41,796 bases of DNA from Candidatus Erginobacter occultus (GCA_030765265.1 JAVCCZ010000009.1:1-41796), one strand, 5' to 3'; shown: positions 9,019 through 18,072, counted from the first letter of the stretch. Numbers and translations: made by a program. The notes: generated from the sequence alone by a model not told the origin.

Positions 9019-12000
9019 ATGAAAATATTCCTTGCTCCGGTTTATTTTCTTCTATCGCTTTTGATCATCGCGACGTGTCCGGCCGGTGGGGGAAACGCCG
9101 CCCTGATCAGGCTGGCCGGTTATCAATTTGATCCCCGCGTCTCCTCTCCCTTCCCTCCCTCCCCCCAAAAGACAATCTCCGACTCCGCGGGCCGGGGCTA
9201 TTTTCTCCTCCAGTTCACGGGTCCGGTTCAAGAGGAATGGAAGGAGGCCTGCCGGGCGATCGGAATCGAGTTCCTCGATTATATCCCCGATTTCGCCTTT
9301 ATTGTCCGGATGGATGGAAAAGCCCGGGCCGAGGCGGAGACCTTTACCCCGATCCGCTGGGTGGGGGATTACCGGCCGGCCTACCGGCTCCCCTCCCGCC
9401 TGAAGGACCTTCCGGCCAAAGAGCGGGAGGGGCAGGGGGAGTACGTCGTGACCGTCTTCCCCGGCGCCGACGTGGACGCCGTAATCGCGGGAGCCAAGCT
9501 GGCGGGGGGAAAGATCCTGAAGAGAACCGACTCTCCCTGGAAGACCCGCCTCCGGGTCGTCATCTCCCCCGACCGGCCGGAACTCCTGGCCGCCCTCGCC
9601 GGGGTGAAGTGGGTCGAGGAGCCCCCGCGTTGGCGACTCTTCAACAATAAGGCCCGGGAGATTATGGCCGCGGAGTCTGCCTGGACCAGCGCCAGCTACT
9701 TTGGCGCCGGCCAGGTCGTCGGCGTCGCCGACACCGGGCTCGACCGGGGTTCGATCGCGTCGATTCTCGACGACTTCAAGAACGGATCCGGCGCCAGCCG
9801 GGTTCTCGCCATCTCCACTACGTTCAATGATCAGACAACCGGCGCCGACGGACACGGTCACGGTACACACGTCGCCGGCTCCATCCTCGGCAACGGCGAA
9901 CTCTCCGGCTCTAACCCCGCCGCCCAGAGCTACCCCGCCTCCTGCTACGCCGGGCTCGCCCCCCAGGCTTCCCTGGTCTTTCAGGCGCTGGGGGACCTGA
10001 CCCTGATCCCGGACGATCTCAACCAGCTCTTCGCCCAGGCCTACGGCGGCGGCGCCCGGGTTCACAACAACAGCTGGGGTTCGACCATATTCAACGCCGG
10101 GGAGTATACGTCTTACAGCGAGGATGTGGACGAGTTCAGCTGGGGGAACAAGGATTTCCTGATTGTTTTTGCCGCCGGGAATGATGGAGTGGACGCCGAT
10201 GCCGACGGCGTCGTCGATCTCTATTCCGTCGGCGCCCCGGCCACGGCCAAGAACTGCCTGGCCGTGGGCGCGACCGAGAACTATCGGCCGCCCGGCTCCA
10301 GTCCCGCGCCCGGCGCTCCCCTGACCTGGGGATATTACTGGCCGGGAAGTTTTCCGGCCCAGCCGATCAGCGGCGACTATCTCTCCGATGACGAGGACGG
10401 GATGGCCGCCTTCAGTTCCCGGGGCTGCCAGTTGGCCGCCCGCTGGAAGCCGGAGGTGGTCGCCCCGGGGACCAACCTGGTCTCCTGCCGGACCCAGGAT
10501 CCCGAGGCCCCGGCGGACCTCCTCTGGGGAACGGGCGGCCTGACCGGCTCCGAGGCCCAGTACTACGTCTTCTCCGGCGGGACCAGTATGTCCGCTCCCG
10601 TGGTGACCGGAGCGGCGGCCCTGGTCCGGGAATATTACCAGAGGCAAGGTTCGGCCAATCCCAGCGCCGCCCTGGTCAAGGCCACCCTGGTCAACGGGGC
10701 GAAGGATATCTCCCCCGGCCAGTACGGGACCGGGCAGTACCGGGAGATCCCCGCTCCGCCCCGCCCCAACAACGTAGAGGGGTGGGGGAGGGTGGACTTG
10801 AGTTCGACCATCTTCTCCAGCAATTGGTCCGACTTTACCTATTTCGATAATTCCTCCGGACTCTATACCGGGGGAGTTCGAAATTATCCGGTCGAGGTTG
10901 CTTATTCCTTTTCTCCCCTCAGCGTCACTCTATGTTGGACCGACCACCCCGGCTCGACTCCGGCCGCCGGCGCCCTGGTCAACGATCTCGACCTGACGGT
11001 GACCGGGCCCGGCGGGACGGTTTACTATCCGAACAACGCCCTGGTGGCCGGCCCCCTTTATTATGAAGACGGCCTGCCGACGGATGAATTAAGCGGGTTC
11101 TCCGGGATGATCGAGGCGGTCCGGTTTACCCCCTCCCGGTACCCGGCCACGCTGCAACGGGGGATGTTCTATCTCTATTCCAATTCCGGAAGTTATTCCA
11201 AGACCTTCGAGTACCGAATTTACCGGGGAAGCGGCTCCGGGCCCAAAACCCTTCTGGCCTCCGGAACCAGCACCCTCCGGCGAAAGGGGTGGCATATCAT
11301 CGACCTCTCGGCGCACAACATCACCATCAACAGTGGAGACTTCTTCCTTGCCGTCGTCCTTCCCGATAACGATCTCGGCTGGGCGGCGTCTTCAACCACC
11401 CCCATAACCGGACGGAGCTGGTACTGGATGTCGATGCTCGGCTGGGACAACTCGATCACCCACGACTACCTCTTCCGGGCGGTCGTATCCACCCCGGCTC
11501 TTCACGACCGGACCAACAACACCGTCGGGATCGACATCGAGTATCCGGTTCCCGGAATCTATACAGTCAACGTCAGCGGGTATAACGTACCCTATGGACC
11601 CCAGCCGTACGCCCTGGTCGTCTCCCGCCCCGACCGGGGGTTGGTCTTCCCGGCGCGGCCGGTGATCGCCTCGGGGGATTACAACGGGGATGGGACCTCC
11701 GATATTGCCCTCTTCCGTCCCGCCTCCGGGCTCTGGGCGGTACGGGGAGTGACCCGGGCTTACTTCGGCGGGATGGGAGATGTTCCGGCTTCCGGCGACT
11801 ATAACGGCGACGGAACCACCGACTTTCGCCGTCTTCCGGCCGTCTTCCGGGGCTTTTGGTCGGTCCGGGGAGTGACCGGGCGTATTTCGGCGGCAAGGAT
11901 GAATAGTTCCGTGCCGGGCGATTATAACGGTAACGGCCGGAGCGATATCGCCATCTTTCGGGAAAGTTCCGGACTCTGGGCGGTCAAGGACGGACCTCGT

Positions 12001-12408
12001 TTCTACTTCGGCAAGACGGGTGATATTCCCGTTCCAGGCGATTACGACAGTTTCCATCCCGGCCGGACCGAGGCGGCTATCTTCCGCCCCTCCACCGGCC
12101 TCTGGGCGATCCGCGCCCTCGAACGGGTATATTTCGGCGCCTCCGGGGACACGCCTCTTATGGCCAAGTTCGATGACCTCCCCGGAGATGACATATCAAT
12201 CTTTCGTCCAGCTTCCGGTCTTTGGGCGGTTTATGACTACAGCCGATATTACTTCGGCCGGACCGGTGATACTCCAATCCCGGCCGACTACTCCGGGGAT
12301 AACGCCGCCCCCCCGGCCGTCTTCCGCCCCGCGACCGGCCTCTGGGCGATCCGGGGCTTGACCCGAACCTATTTCGGCCAAAACTACGATATCCCGGTCA
12401 CCAGGTAA
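9019..12408 (+). CDS. Secreted subtilisin-like (S8) protease with six C-terminal Ca-loop repeats
   Basis: An 1129-residue exported protein. A signal peptide (MKIFLAPVYFLLSLLIIA...AGGGNA) is followed by a propeptide-like region (to about 220). The S8 catalytic domain has Asp238 (VADTGLD), His281 (GHGTHVAG) and Ser523 (GGTSMSAP), all intact. A beta-rich region follows (about 590-880; SVTLCWTDHP, GALVNDLDLTVTGPGG), as in other large bacterial subtilases. Residues 885-1129 are six copies of a ~40-residue repeat with DYNGDGTSDIALF and [14 protein letters not shown] motifs. The second repeat is scrambled by compensating small indels (11822-11925). It probably acts outside the cell or on the surface; the substrate is unknown. 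The start is fixed by the signal peptide and by the absence of a nearby in-frame ATG. It has its own promoter and follows the pilin terminator. Confidence 0.9.
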   Translation: MKIFLAPVYFLLSLLIIATCPAGGGNAALIRLAGYQFDPRVSSPFPPSPQKTISDSAGRGYFLLQFTGPVQEEWKEACRAIGIEFLDYIPDFAFIVRMDGKARAEAETFTPIRWVGDYRPAYRLPSRLKDLPAKEREGQGEYVVTVFPGADVDAVIAGAKLAGGKILKRTDSPWKTRLRVVISPDRPELLAALAGVKWVEEPPRWRLFNNKAREIMAAESAWTSASYFGAGQVVGVADTGLDRGSIASILDDFKNGSGASRVLAISTTFNDQTTGADGHGHGTHVAGSILGNGELSGSNPAAQSYPASCYAGLAPQASLVFQALGDLTLIPDDLNQLFAQAYGGGARVHNNSWGSTIFNAGEYTSYSEDVDEFSWGNKDFLIVFAAGNDGVDADADGVVDLYSVGAPATAKNCLAVGATENYRPPGSSPAPGAPLTWGYYWPGSFPAQPISGDYLSDDEDGMAAFSSRGCQLAARWKPEVVAPGTNLVSCRTQDPEAPADLLWGTGGLTGSEAQYYVFSGGTSMSAPVVTGAAALVREYYQRQGSANPSAALVKATLVNGAKDISPGQYGTGQYREIPAPPRPNNVEGWGRVDLSSTIFSSNWSDFTYFDNSSGLYTGGVRNYPVEVAYSFSPLSVTLCWTDHPGSTPAAGALVNDLDLTVTGPGGTVYYPNNALVAGPLYYEDGLPTDELSGFSGMIEAVRFTPSRYPATLQRGMFYLYSNSGSYSKTFEYRIYRGSGSGPKTLLASGTSTLRRKGWHIIDLSAHNITINSGDFFLAVVLPDNDLGWAASSTTPITGRSWYWMSMLGWDNSITHDYLFRAVVSTPALHDRTNNTVGIDIEYPVPGIYTVNVSGYNVPYGPQPYALVVSRPDRGLVFPARPVIASGDYNGDGTSDIALFRPASGLWAVRGVTRAYFGGMGDVPASGDYNGDGTTDFRRLPAVFRGFWSVRGVTGRISAARMNSSVPGDYNGNGRSDIAIFRESSGLWAVKDGPRFYFGKTGDIPVPGDYDSFHPGRTEAAIFRPSTGLWAIRALERVYFGASGDTPLMAKFDDLPGDDISIFRPASGLWAVYDYSRYYFGRTGDTPIPADYSGDNAAPPAVFRPATGLWAIRGLTRTYFGQNYDIPVTR
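11671..12405 (+). repeat. Six-copy C-terminal Ca-loop repeat module (subtilase)
   Basis: Coding repeats of 245 residues in total. The consensus per unit is [40 protein letters not shown]. The DxxGDGxxD stretch resembles a calcium-binding loop of the FG-GAP/VCBS kind, but the unit (~40 residues) is shorter than typical FG-GAP repeats. Copy 2 is frame-scrambled. Confidence 0.85.
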
Positions 12409-12410
12409 TA

Positions 12411-12422
12411 AATTCACCGCGG
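12411..12422. repeat. 12-nt remnant matching the end of the GxxExxY-element repeat
   Basis: AATTCACCGCGG directly after the subtilase stop is identical to 15341-15352, which lies directly after the stop of the next exported protein and begins the long inverted repeat there. A 16-nt perfect hairpin (12455-12470, CGCGGTT/AACCGCG) follows without a T-tract. Confidence 0.4.
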
Positions 12423-12506
12423 CAGTGCCAAGATCGTGGATAAATAGTATCGCTCGCGGTTAAAACCGCGGGTCGGTATCCTCATAACTAATCCAGAGGG
12501 AGGAAG

Positions 12507-15338
12507 ATGAAGACACTTAGAATTCTGGTAATCGCGGCGGCGGTTCTTGCCTGCTCCGGGTTTCCCCGCCCGGCCGCCGCGACCGAGTATCCCGGAAGTT
12601 TCGTCGAATGGACCACTTTTGGCACTTTTACAGGCCGGGCGGTAGTGGGAGATCCCGGCGTGGTCACCGAGGTCAGCGTCTTAATCAGGAACGCCCAGAC
12701 TACATCCGGATTCAACAACAACGCGATGCTCCTGACCTCACCGACCGGGACAACCATCTATTTCTTTGATATTTTAGCATATCCGATCAGCGGGGCCTCG
12801 CTCTACCTAACCCGATTCATCGACACGGCGCCGGTCATCATCACCGAGGGGGTCCCTCCCTATGCAGGGTCCTATCGGCCGGCGGAGAGCTTTTCCCCCA
12901 TCATCGGGGAGTGGATGACCGGGACCTGGACGCTGGCGGTGTACAACAACCGGCCCGGGGTAAGCAATGCCGGCGCGGTCACCGACTGGTCCCTCTTCAT
13001 CAACCAGGCCCCCCCGGCGGCGACCCCGTCCCCCACGCCCGTCGGCTTCGTCTACCGGGAGTACGTGGGAAACGGCGTCTCCTGGACGGGAGTCACCACC
13101 ATTGACTGCCGCCTCGAGGTTCCCGCCTCGGGAACGGTTGCCGACATCAACGTCAACCTCAGCGCCAGCTGCACGTCAAGTCTCGATCCCGTGGGGATGT
13201 ATCTCGTCTCCCCGGAGGGGAGCATTGTCGGACTCTTCAACAAGCATCAGCTGGCGGAAACCACCCTCCATCTGACCACGTTCGACGACGCGGCCGACCA
13301 GTCGATCATAACCGGGATCGCCCCCTACATCGGAAGCTACCGGCCGGTGGAGAGCCTGGCCCTTTTCAACAGCGAAACGGTGACGGGGGAGTGGACCCTG
13401 GTGGCCTTCAACGACGACGCTGGGAACAACGGCACGGTTTCAGACTGGAGCCTCCTGCTCGGGATCCGTGATTACTTCGCGACCCCGACGCCTACGCCCA
13501 GTATCACGCCGACCCCGACTGTCACGCCGACCCCCGAGGGATATAAGACCCCTCTCACCACCCCGACCCCGGTTCCGGGGGAATGCTTTACCGTGATTAC
13601 GACCGCCAACAAAGTGTCTTATGACGGCATAGATGTCACCAGGATGGAGTGCTACGTCAGCGATGGTTTTCCCGTCAACGATGTTGACGTCGAGGTCACC
13701 GGCTGGTCCCAGGGCCCCACCTCAATCTCTTGCTGCAACCTTGGTACCAAGGCGCTTTTCCTTACTGCTCCCAACAACGTCATCGTCAAGCTCTTCGGCA
13801 AGCACGACCTGGAGGAGAAGGGTCTCTACTTGACCTACTTCGACGACGACGCGGAGATCTCCATCCTCAACGATATCGCCCCTTACTACGGTCCCCACAG
13901 TCCCGTCATCCCGCTCGACAAATTCCGCCAGGAGGGAACCTGGTCCCGGGGAACCTGGACGCTCTCCTGGTACAATGACTGCGCCGAGGATTATGGCTCC
14001 ATCGACGACTTCACCCTCTGCCTGAACCGGGCTTCGCCGACTCCGTCACCGACCCCGCCCATCTCGGCGATCACCCCGACCCCGGCCATCCCCACTCCGA
14101 CCCCGTTCACCTGCGAGACCTATTCCGGCAGCTTCTTCAGCTGGACCGGCACCAAGGTCGTCACCGACACCATCACCGTGGATGATTCCGGTGTCGTCCA
14201 GGCGGTCCGGGTTCACATCGAGGAACTCTACTGCGCCAACGATCTCGACGGTATCGGGATGTACCTTCTCGCCCCCGACGGCGTCGATGTTGATCTGTTC
14301 AATAAGCACAACCTCTCCGAGCACCAGTTGTATCTCACCACCTTCCGCGGCGACGCCGATATCTTAATTTCCAATGGGATAGCCCCTTACCTTGGTTCGT
14401 TCCTCCCCGTGGGGAACTTGGGCGACTTCAGCGGCAAGCAGATTACGGGCGACTGGACGCTGGTGCTCTACAGCGACCCCTCGGTCAATGACGGTTGGTT
14501 GAGCGACTGGGATCTCGAGATCTGTTTTATCCCTCCCCCTTCTCCGACGCCGAGTCCGTCTCCGCCGCCGAGTCCTTCTCCCGCGACGGCGGCGCCTCTT
14601 GTCCTCGAATCCGGGGATTACGACGGAGATGGGACTTCGGATATCGGGGTCTTTCGTTCTTCCTCGGGTTTGTGGTCGGTGCGGGGGGTGGGGACCTCGT
14701 TCTTCGGGAAGGCGGGGGACGTTCCGGCCTCCGGGGATTACGACGGGGACGGGACGACTGATATCGCGCTTTTCCGGCCTTCGATCGGGCTCTGGGCGGC
14801 TTATGGGGTAACCCGGGTTTATTTCGGGCGGAGCGGGGACACCCCGGTTCCCGCCGATTATACCGGAGACGGTATAGCCGATCCCGGGATATTCCGTCCG
14901 GCCACCGGTCTCTGGGCAATCCGGGGTCTGCCCCGGGTCTATTTCGGCTCGGGCGGGGATGTCCCGGTCCCCGGGGACTTTACCGGGGACGGGTTTGCCG
15001 AGTCGGCGATCTTCCGGTCCTCAAGCGGTCTCTGGGCGGTTAGCGGGACTACCAGGTTTTACTTCGGTAGCCCGGGTGATCTGCCACTGGCCCGGGATTT
15101 CTTCGGGGACGGGACGGCTGCCGCCGGTATCTTCCGTCCTTCTACCGGCCTCTGGGCGATTCGGGGGTTGACCCGGTTCTACTTCGGGGTCTCCGGGGAC
15201 TACTCGGTCGGGGCCGATTTCCTGGGCCACCAGACCGATTATCCCGGCATCTTCCGCGCATCTTCCGGATTGTGGGCGATTAGAGGTATTACCCGAATTT
15301 ATTTTGGCCAGTCCGGGGACATTCCGATTGCCCGTTAA
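12507..15338 (+). CDS. Secreted protein with four P-domains and six C-terminal Ca-loop repeats
   Basis: A 943-residue exported protein with a good ribosome binding site (GGGAGGAAG before ATG). The N-terminus (MKTLRILVIAAAVLACSGF) is a signal peptide; VLAC is a weak lipobox, so a lipoprotein cannot be excluded. Four domains of the proprotein-convertase P (Homo B) type follow at about 27-165, 175-320, 365-510 and 530-665. Each has a LxSPxGT-like strand (MLLTSPTGT, MYLVSPEGS, MYLLAPDGV) and ends with GTWTL/GEWTL...GTVSDWSL. They are joined by Thr/Pro linkers. P-domains normally sit beside a protease domain; here there is none, so they may bind or dock. Residues from about 702 are six ~40-residue repeats (242 residues) shared with two other exported proteins in the window. 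It lies 98 nt after the subtilase gene and could work with it. Confidence 0.88.
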   Translation: MKTLRILVIAAAVLACSGFPRPAAATEYPGSFVEWTTFGTFTGRAVVGDPGVVTEVSVLIRNAQTTSGFNNNAMLLTSPTGTTIYFFDILAYPISGASLYLTRFIDTAPVIITEGVPPYAGSYRPAESFSPIIGEWMTGTWTLAVYNNRPGVSNAGAVTDWSLFINQAPPAATPSPTPVGFVYREYVGNGVSWTGVTTIDCRLEVPASGTVADINVNLSASCTSSLDPVGMYLVSPEGSIVGLFNKHQLAETTLHLTTFDDAADQSIITGIAPYIGSYRPVESLALFNSETVTGEWTLVAFNDDAGNNGTVSDWSLLLGIRDYFATPTPTPSITPTPTVTPTPEGYKTPLTTPTPVPGECFTVITTANKVSYDGIDVTRMECYVSDGFPVNDVDVEVTGWSQGPTSISCCNLGTKALFLTAPNNVIVKLFGKHDLEEKGLYLTYFDDDAEISILNDIAPYYGPHSPVIPLDKFRQEGTWSRGTWTLSWYNDCAEDYGSIDDFTLCLNRASPTPSPTPPISAITPTPAIPTPTPFTCETYSGSFFSWTGTKVVTDTITVDDSGVVQAVRVHIEELYCANDLDGIGMYLLAPDGVDVDLFNKHNLSEHQLYLTTFRGDADILISNGIAPYLGSFLPVGNLGDFSGKQITGDWTLVLYSDPSVNDGWLSDWDLEICFIPPPSPTPSPSPPPSPSPATAAPLVLESGDYDGDGTSDIGVFRSSSGLWSVRGVGTSFFGKAGDVPASGDYDGDGTTDIALFRPSIGLWAAYGVTRVYFGRSGDTPVPADYTGDGIADPGIFRPATGLWAIRGLPRVYFGSGGDVPVPGDFTGDGFAESAIFRSSSGLWAVSGTTRFYFGSPGDLPLARDFFGDGTAAAGIFRPSTGLWAIRGLTRFYFGVSGDYSVGADFLGHQTDYPGIFRASSGLWAIRGITRIYFGQSGDIPIAR
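14610..15335 (+). repeat. Six-copy C-terminal Ca-loop repeat module (P-domain protein)
   Basis: 242 residues in six units with [13 protein letters not shown] and GLWAIRGLTRFYFG motifs, ending GDIPIAR at the C-terminus. It has the same copy number and almost the same length as the modules at 11671-12405 and 29940-30665. Confidence 0.9.
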
Positions 15339-15341
15339 AAA

Positions 15342-15841
15342 ATTCACCGCGGAGGCGCGGAGGACGCGGAGGAGGGGAGAGGTTAATGCCTTGAAAGAAA
15401 ATGATCTTGCCACCGCGATTATCGGCGCGGCGATCGAGGTTCATAAAACTCTTGGGCCGGGGCTTCTGGAGTCCGCGTACCAGGCAAGCTTGGCCCGGGA
15501 GTTATCATTAAAAAACATTCGGTATGAAAGAGAGAAGGCTTTACCCCTCGAATATAAAGGGATAAAACTTGATTGCGGTTACCGGCTGGATTTTATTATA
15601 GAGGGCTTGGTAATCGTGGAACTGAAATCCGTTGAGAAAATACTTCCAATCCATCAAGCCCAGATCCTGACATATCTCAAGCTACTGAAGTTGAAACTGG
15701 GCTTGATATTGAATTTCAATGTCGAATATCTCAGATACGGCGTTAAGAGGATCGCCCTTAATCTCTAATCCTCGAATTGACTTGCGGATAATTCACTCAA
15801 CAATCCTTTCTCTCCGCGTCCTCCGCGCCTCCGCGGTGAAT
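15342..15841. mobile_element. Putative mobile unit: GxxExxY gene between 30-bp perfect inverted repeats
   Basis: Arms 15342-15371 and 15812-15841 are exact reverse complements over 30 nt (GCGGAGGCGCGG-type sequence). They enclose one gene of lower GC than its neighbours. A related pair of arms with no gene between lies at 40921-41006, and a 12-nt end is at 12411. No transposase, integrase or clear target-site duplication is visible, so mobility is inferred only from the repeats and the composition. Confidence 0.55.
15391..15768 (+). CDS. GxxExxY protein (PD-(D/E)XK nuclease-like, PDDEXK_3)
   Basis: A 125-residue protein of the GxxExxY family. The family motif is present in full (HKTLGPGLLESAYQ: G-L-L-E-S-A-Y). 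A nuclease-like core follows: YRLDFIIEGLVIVELKSVEK gives the Asp and the E-x-K, and HQAQILTYLKLL the conserved Gln. The family is related to PD-(D/E)XK nucleases, but no function is established to my knowledge. I chose TTG at 15391, because GGGGAGAGG lies 8 nt upstream and the family starts here; the frame stays open further back into the inverted repeat. Codons are AT-richer than in surrounding genes, which suggests separate ancestry. It splits the exported-protein genes from the second pilus block. Confidence 0.82.
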   Translation: MKENDLATAIIGAAIEVHKTLGPGLLESAYQASLARELSLKNIRYEREKALPLEYKGIKLDCGYRLDFIIEGLVIVELKSVEKILPIHQAQILTYLKLLKLKLGLILNFNVEYLRYGVKRIALNL

Positions 15842-15875
15842 AAATAATTATCCTTATTGTTTTTGCGGTGAATCT

Positions 15876-16973
15876 ATGAGATTCGAACAGTTATTGCAGT
15901 TGATGGAAGAGAAGCAGGCTTCGGATCTTTACTTGAAACCGGGTCAGCCGCCGGTCTTCCGGGTGGACGGCGACCTCGCGCCGCTCTCCGAGCAGCCGCC
16001 TCTCGATGAAGAGGGGGTTCTCGATATCGCCCGGCACGTTCTCGACGAGAAGCAGATGAGGATCCTGGAGAGCGACCGGGAGATGGACGTCTCCTATGCC
16101 CTGGGGGGGGATTCCCGCTTCCGGGTCAATATTTTCTACCAGATGGGATCGCTGGGGATTGTCTGCCGGAGGATCAAGCGGGAGGTACAGACTTTTGCCG
16201 ATCTCAACCTGCCGGAGGCGGTCCTGGAAAAACTCTCTCTCGAGCCCCGGGGTCTGATCCTGATCGCGGGAGCGGCCGGGAGCGGAAAGTCGACCACGAT
16301 GGCGGCGATGATAAATTTCATCAATCGGCGGGAGAAAAAACACATCATCACCATCGAGGATCCGATCGAGTTCACTTACCGGGAAGAGAAGTGTATTATC
16401 AACCAGCGGGAAGTCGGTTCCGATACCCGGAGTTTCCAGCGGGCGCTGAGGCACGTCATCCGCCAGGCCCCGGACGTGATCGTGATCGGCGAGATGCGGG
16501 ACCTGGAGACGATGACCAGCGCGGTGATGGCGGCCGAGGTCGGCCACCTGGTGATCAGTTCTCTGCATACCGTCAATGTCAGTCAGACCCTGGAGCGGAT
16601 CATTAACTTCTTCCCTGTCTTCCAGCACCCCCAGATCCGGATGCAGATCGCCTTTGTCCTCCGGGGGGTCGTCGCCCAGCGGCTGATCGCCCGTAAGGAT
16701 GGTGGAGCCCGGGTGCCCGCCTGTGAAGTCCTGATGTCCACCCCGACCGCACGGAAACAGATTATGGAAGGCAAGACCGAAGAGTTGCAGAAGACGATCG
16801 AGGCCGGTAAGATTGCCGGGATGCGGACTTTCAACCAGTCTATTCTCGAATTGTACCAGAGCGGTAAGATCGGTTACGCCGAGGCGATGGAGAACTCCGA
16901 CAACCCTGAGTTGCTGGAACTGGCGGTCAAGGGTATTTATACCGGTGCCGAGACGTTTAAAGTACAACGGTAA
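15876..16973 (+). CDS. pilU: PilT/PilU-type pilus retraction ATPase (copy 1)
   Basis: A 365-residue hexameric-ATPase family member. The N-terminal PAS-like domain starts MRFEQLLQLMEEKQASDLYL, close to PilU (LMxEKxASDL). The RecA-like domain has Walker A GAAGSGKSTTMAAMINF near residue 130, the Asp box (TIEDPIEF), Walker B (PDVIVIGEMRDLETM), and the His box (GHLVISSLHT). These are the PilT-branch signatures, and no PilB-type zinc knuckle is present. Walker A has AA where PilT normally has PT. PilU usually assists PilT in depolymerising pili. It follows the GxxExxY element directly; 22 nt separates it from the second pilT. No clear ribosome binding site is visible. The pilU/pilT split rests on the N-terminal signature and is tentative. 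Confidence 0.88.
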   Translation: MRFEQLLQLMEEKQASDLYLKPGQPPVFRVDGDLAPLSEQPPLDEEGVLDIARHVLDEKQMRILESDREMDVSYALGGDSRFRVNIFYQMGSLGIVCRRIKREVQTFADLNLPEAVLEKLSLEPRGLILIAGAAGSGKSTTMAAMINFINRREKKHIITIEDPIEFTYREEKCIINQREVGSDTRSFQRALRHVIRQAPDVIVIGEMRDLETMTSAVMAAEVGHLVISSLHTVNVSQTLERIINFFPVFQHPQIRMQIAFVLRGVVAQRLIARKDGGARVPACEVLMSTPTARKQIMEGKTEELQKTIEAGKIAGMRTFNQSILELYQSGKIGYAEAMENSDNPELLELAVKGIYTGAETFKVQR

Positions 16974-16995
16974 ACCTTAAACTCCCCCACACGCT

Positions 16996-18063
16996 ATGCA
17001 CTTAAAGGAAATCTTGGAACTGACGATCGCGAAAAAGGCCTCCGATCTCCATATCACGGCTGGGGAGCCGCCGATCATCCGGATCGACGGGGACCTGATC
17101 CATACCGGCTTCTCCGTTCTCTCCCCGGACGAGACCAAGTCGCTGATCTACGGTATTCTCAACGACAGCCAGAAGGTGCGCTTCGAGGAAGAACTGGAAC
17201 TCGACATCTCCCTCTACCTTCCCGGGGTCAGCCGCTTCCGGGTCAACGTTCATATGCAGAAGGGCGCCGTGGAGGCCGCCTTCCGGGCCATCCCGATGGA
17301 GGTGCCCCACATCGACACCCTGGGGCTGCCGGAGGTCGCCCGGACCCTGGCCCGGAAACCGACCGGCCTGGTCCTGATCACCGGCCCGACCGGGACCGGG
17401 AAGAGCACCACGATGGCGGCAATGGTGGACCTGATCAACCGGGAGCGGCGCTGCCTGATCATCAGTGCCGAGGACCCGATCGAGTATCTTCACCAGAACA
17501 AGGAGAGCATCATAAAGCAGCGGGAGGTCGGATCCGATACCCATTCCTTCGCCGCCGCCCTCAAGCACGTCCTCAGGCAGGACCCGGACGTCTTGCTGGT
17601 CGGGGAGATGCGCGACCTGGAGACGATCGCCACCACCCTGACCGCCGCCGAGACCGGGCACCTGGTAATCTCCAGCCTCCATACTCCCGACGCCGCCCAG
17701 ACCGTCGATCGGCTGATCGATGTCTTCCCCCCCTCCCAGCAGAAGCAGGTGATGGTCCAGTTGGCCGGCTGCCTCCAGGGGGTGCTGGCCCAGGTTCTCC
17801 TGCCCTTGAAGAACGAGAAGGGGAGGGTGGTGGCGACCGAGGTAATGATCGGGACCCCCGGGGTGAGGAACGTGATCCGGGAGCACAAGACCCACCAGAT
17901 CCCGACCCAGATCCAGACCGGCTCCCAGTATGGGATGCACACGCTGGACCAGTCGTTGAAAAAGCTGGTCTTAAGCGGAAAGGTCCGGTACGCCGACGCC
18001 CTGGTCCACGTCAAGAACGCCGAAAGTTTCCGGGATATACCCGATAACATAAAAGAAGATTAA
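16996..18063 (+). CDS. pilT: Pilus retraction ATPase PilT (copy 2)
   Basis: 355 residues with canonical PilT features: MHLKEILELTIAKKASDLHITAGEPP at the N-terminus, Walker A GPTGTGKSTTMAAMVDL, SAEDPIEYLHQNKESIIKQREVG, Walker B LLVGEMRDLETIATTLTAAETGHLVISSLHT, and the AIRNLIRE-like C-terminal element (here VRNVIREHKTHQI). It powers pilus retraction and twitching. Together with copy 1 it argues for a true retractile pilus rather than a pure T2SS, since T2SS lacks PilT. The gene sits between pilU and the ParA-like gene with gaps of 22 and 9 nt, so these three are probably one transcript. Confidence 0.95.
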   Translation: MHLKEILELTIAKKASDLHITAGEPPIIRIDGDLIHTGFSVLSPDETKSLIYGILNDSQKVRFEEELELDISLYLPGVSRFRVNVHMQKGAVEAAFRAIPMEVPHIDTLGLPEVARTLARKPTGLVLITGPTGTGKSTTMAAMVDLINRERRCLIISAEDPIEYLHQNKESIIKQREVGSDTHSFAAALKHVLRQDPDVLLVGEMRDLETIATTLTAAETGHLVISSLHTPDAAQTVDRLIDVFPPSQQKQVMVQLAGCLQGVLAQVLLPLKNEKGRVVATEVMIGTPGVRNVIREHKTHQIPTQIQTGSQYGMHTLDQSLKKLVLSGKVRYADALVHVKNAESFRDIPDNIKED

Positions 18064-18072
18064 CCTTTTCCT

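Noticed and set aside
15342-15841. Target-site duplication flanking the inverted repeats
   Set aside because: Bases outside the two arms (GTTAAAA and AAATAAT) share only A/T richness, and the second copy shows no convincing direct repeat either.
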